DNA from: a virus
IMG/VR virus record: IMGVR_UViG_3300029286_000190
Span: 1-29,342 of that record
DNA: 29,342 nt
Strand: one strand, 5' to 3'
Every line of letters starts with the position of its first letter. Positions within the stretch are counted from its first letter, which is position 1. Both the position numbers and the translations under genes were made by a program. Positions 29,146 through 29,342 of this stretch are shown piece by piece. Under the pieces are notes generated by a model. It had not been told where the DNA came from. It saw only the letters and a list, made by a program, of their open reading frames with translations, and ran no database searches.

Positions 29146-29342
29146 ATGTCTAAAATCTTTAAAGGAAATTTAGAAATAAGAAGCGAGGAGGACGCTAAAA
29201 AATTGGAAGGTTATGACGGAATTAGCGGTGACCTTTACATCTACTCCCAAGCCAAGCTGGACGCTCTCAAGTCCGTAGGCGGTTACCTTTACATCCACTC
29301 CCAAGCCAAGCTGGACACTCCAAACCTCAAGTCCGTAGGCGC
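29146..29342 (+). CDS. Leucine-rich-like repeat protein, N-terminal part (cut by window edge)
   Basis: From ATG at 29146 the frame stays open to the end of the window (65 codons). After a short unique head (MSKIFKGNLEIRSEEDAKKLEGYDG) come repeats of the form L-x-SVGG-x-LYIxSQAKLD. Two copies are visible and are nearly identical at DNA level (from 29231 and 29285), differing mainly by a few substitutions and one short insertion. This repeat type builds a solenoid resembling leucine-rich or pentapeptide repeats and can change length by recombination. The gene lies directly after the GHxH/HxEH gene. Its total length and end are outside the window. Confidence 0.65.
   Translation, partial: MSKIFKGNLEIRSEEDAKKLEGYDGISGDLYIYSQAKLDALKSVGGYLYIHSQAKLDTPNLKSVG
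29231..29342 (+). repeat. Near-identical tandem repeat in the leucine-rich-like gene
   Basis: ACCTTTACATCTACTCCCAA at 29231 recurs with one change at 29285, and the following CTGGAC and CTCAAGTCCGTAGGC also recur. The period is 54 bases, with a short insertion in the second copy. High DNA identity, in contrast to the silent divergence of the FWQATQPV repeats, points to recent duplication or gene conversion. Confidence 0.75.

Overview
The window looks like a contiguous piece of a tailed double-stranded DNA phage or prophage genome. It runs from the portal gene (cut by the left edge) through head, tail and fibre genes, ejected or internal virion proteins and a lysis cassette into a recombination/replication region cut by the right edge. 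All genes but one are on the + strand and tightly packed. No gene-free gap exceeds about 145 bases, and I see no tRNA, rRNA or CRISPR array. TGA is a stop codon, so the code is standard.

Layout: portal C-terminus (1-845), small basic protein, scaffold-like protein, major capsid protein (1666-2715), 910-aa repetitive beta-rich virion protein, 239-aa virion protein, NUMOD3/HNH homing endonuclease (6450-6983), several head/tail structural proteins including a long coiled coil and a 722-aa repeat protein, DUF2341/LamG protein, adaptor-like protein, nozzle-like propeller protein, an antisense HNH endonuclease (14244-14750), a 926-aa modular tail fibre, two large internal-virion-like proteins (711 and 1179 aa, the second with a polyvalent LPD38-like region), then membrane coiled coil, M23 endopeptidase and holin-like protein. 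A terminator (24612-24640) and a consensus sigma-70 promoter (24662-24689) separate this late block from the next one: HNH endonuclease, small proteins, ERF single-strand annealing protein, YqaJ-type exonuclease, a winged-helix replication initiator with an internal iteron array, small genes, a GHxH/HxEH protein and the start of a leucine-rich-like repeat protein. The portal, adaptor and nozzle set and the internal proteins suggest a short-tailed (podovirus-like) virion, but no tail-tube or tape-measure protein was searched for by profile.

Host: almost no gene has a Shine-Dalgarno sequence; starts sit in A/T-rich context, often 2-4 nt after the previous stop. The one clear promoter is TTGACA-16-TATAAT, which argues against a Bacteroidota-type promoter. 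Candidate Phyla Radiation bacteria, where DUF2341/LamG proteins are frequent, are one possibility, but this is a weak inference.

The most unusual feature is that almost every intergenic gap of 55 bases or more contains strong RNA-like secondary structure without a terminator T-tract. These include a tightly stacked three-way junction (2731-2793), H-type pseudoknot candidates (5546-5577, 6345-6426, 14765-14825), a multibranched fold before the endolysin (23622-23737) and a long stem before the ERF gene (25668-25741). A second notable element is a four-copy G6TCAA iteron array inside the replication initiator gene. It is conserved at DNA level across two reading frames, which marks it as a candidate origin.
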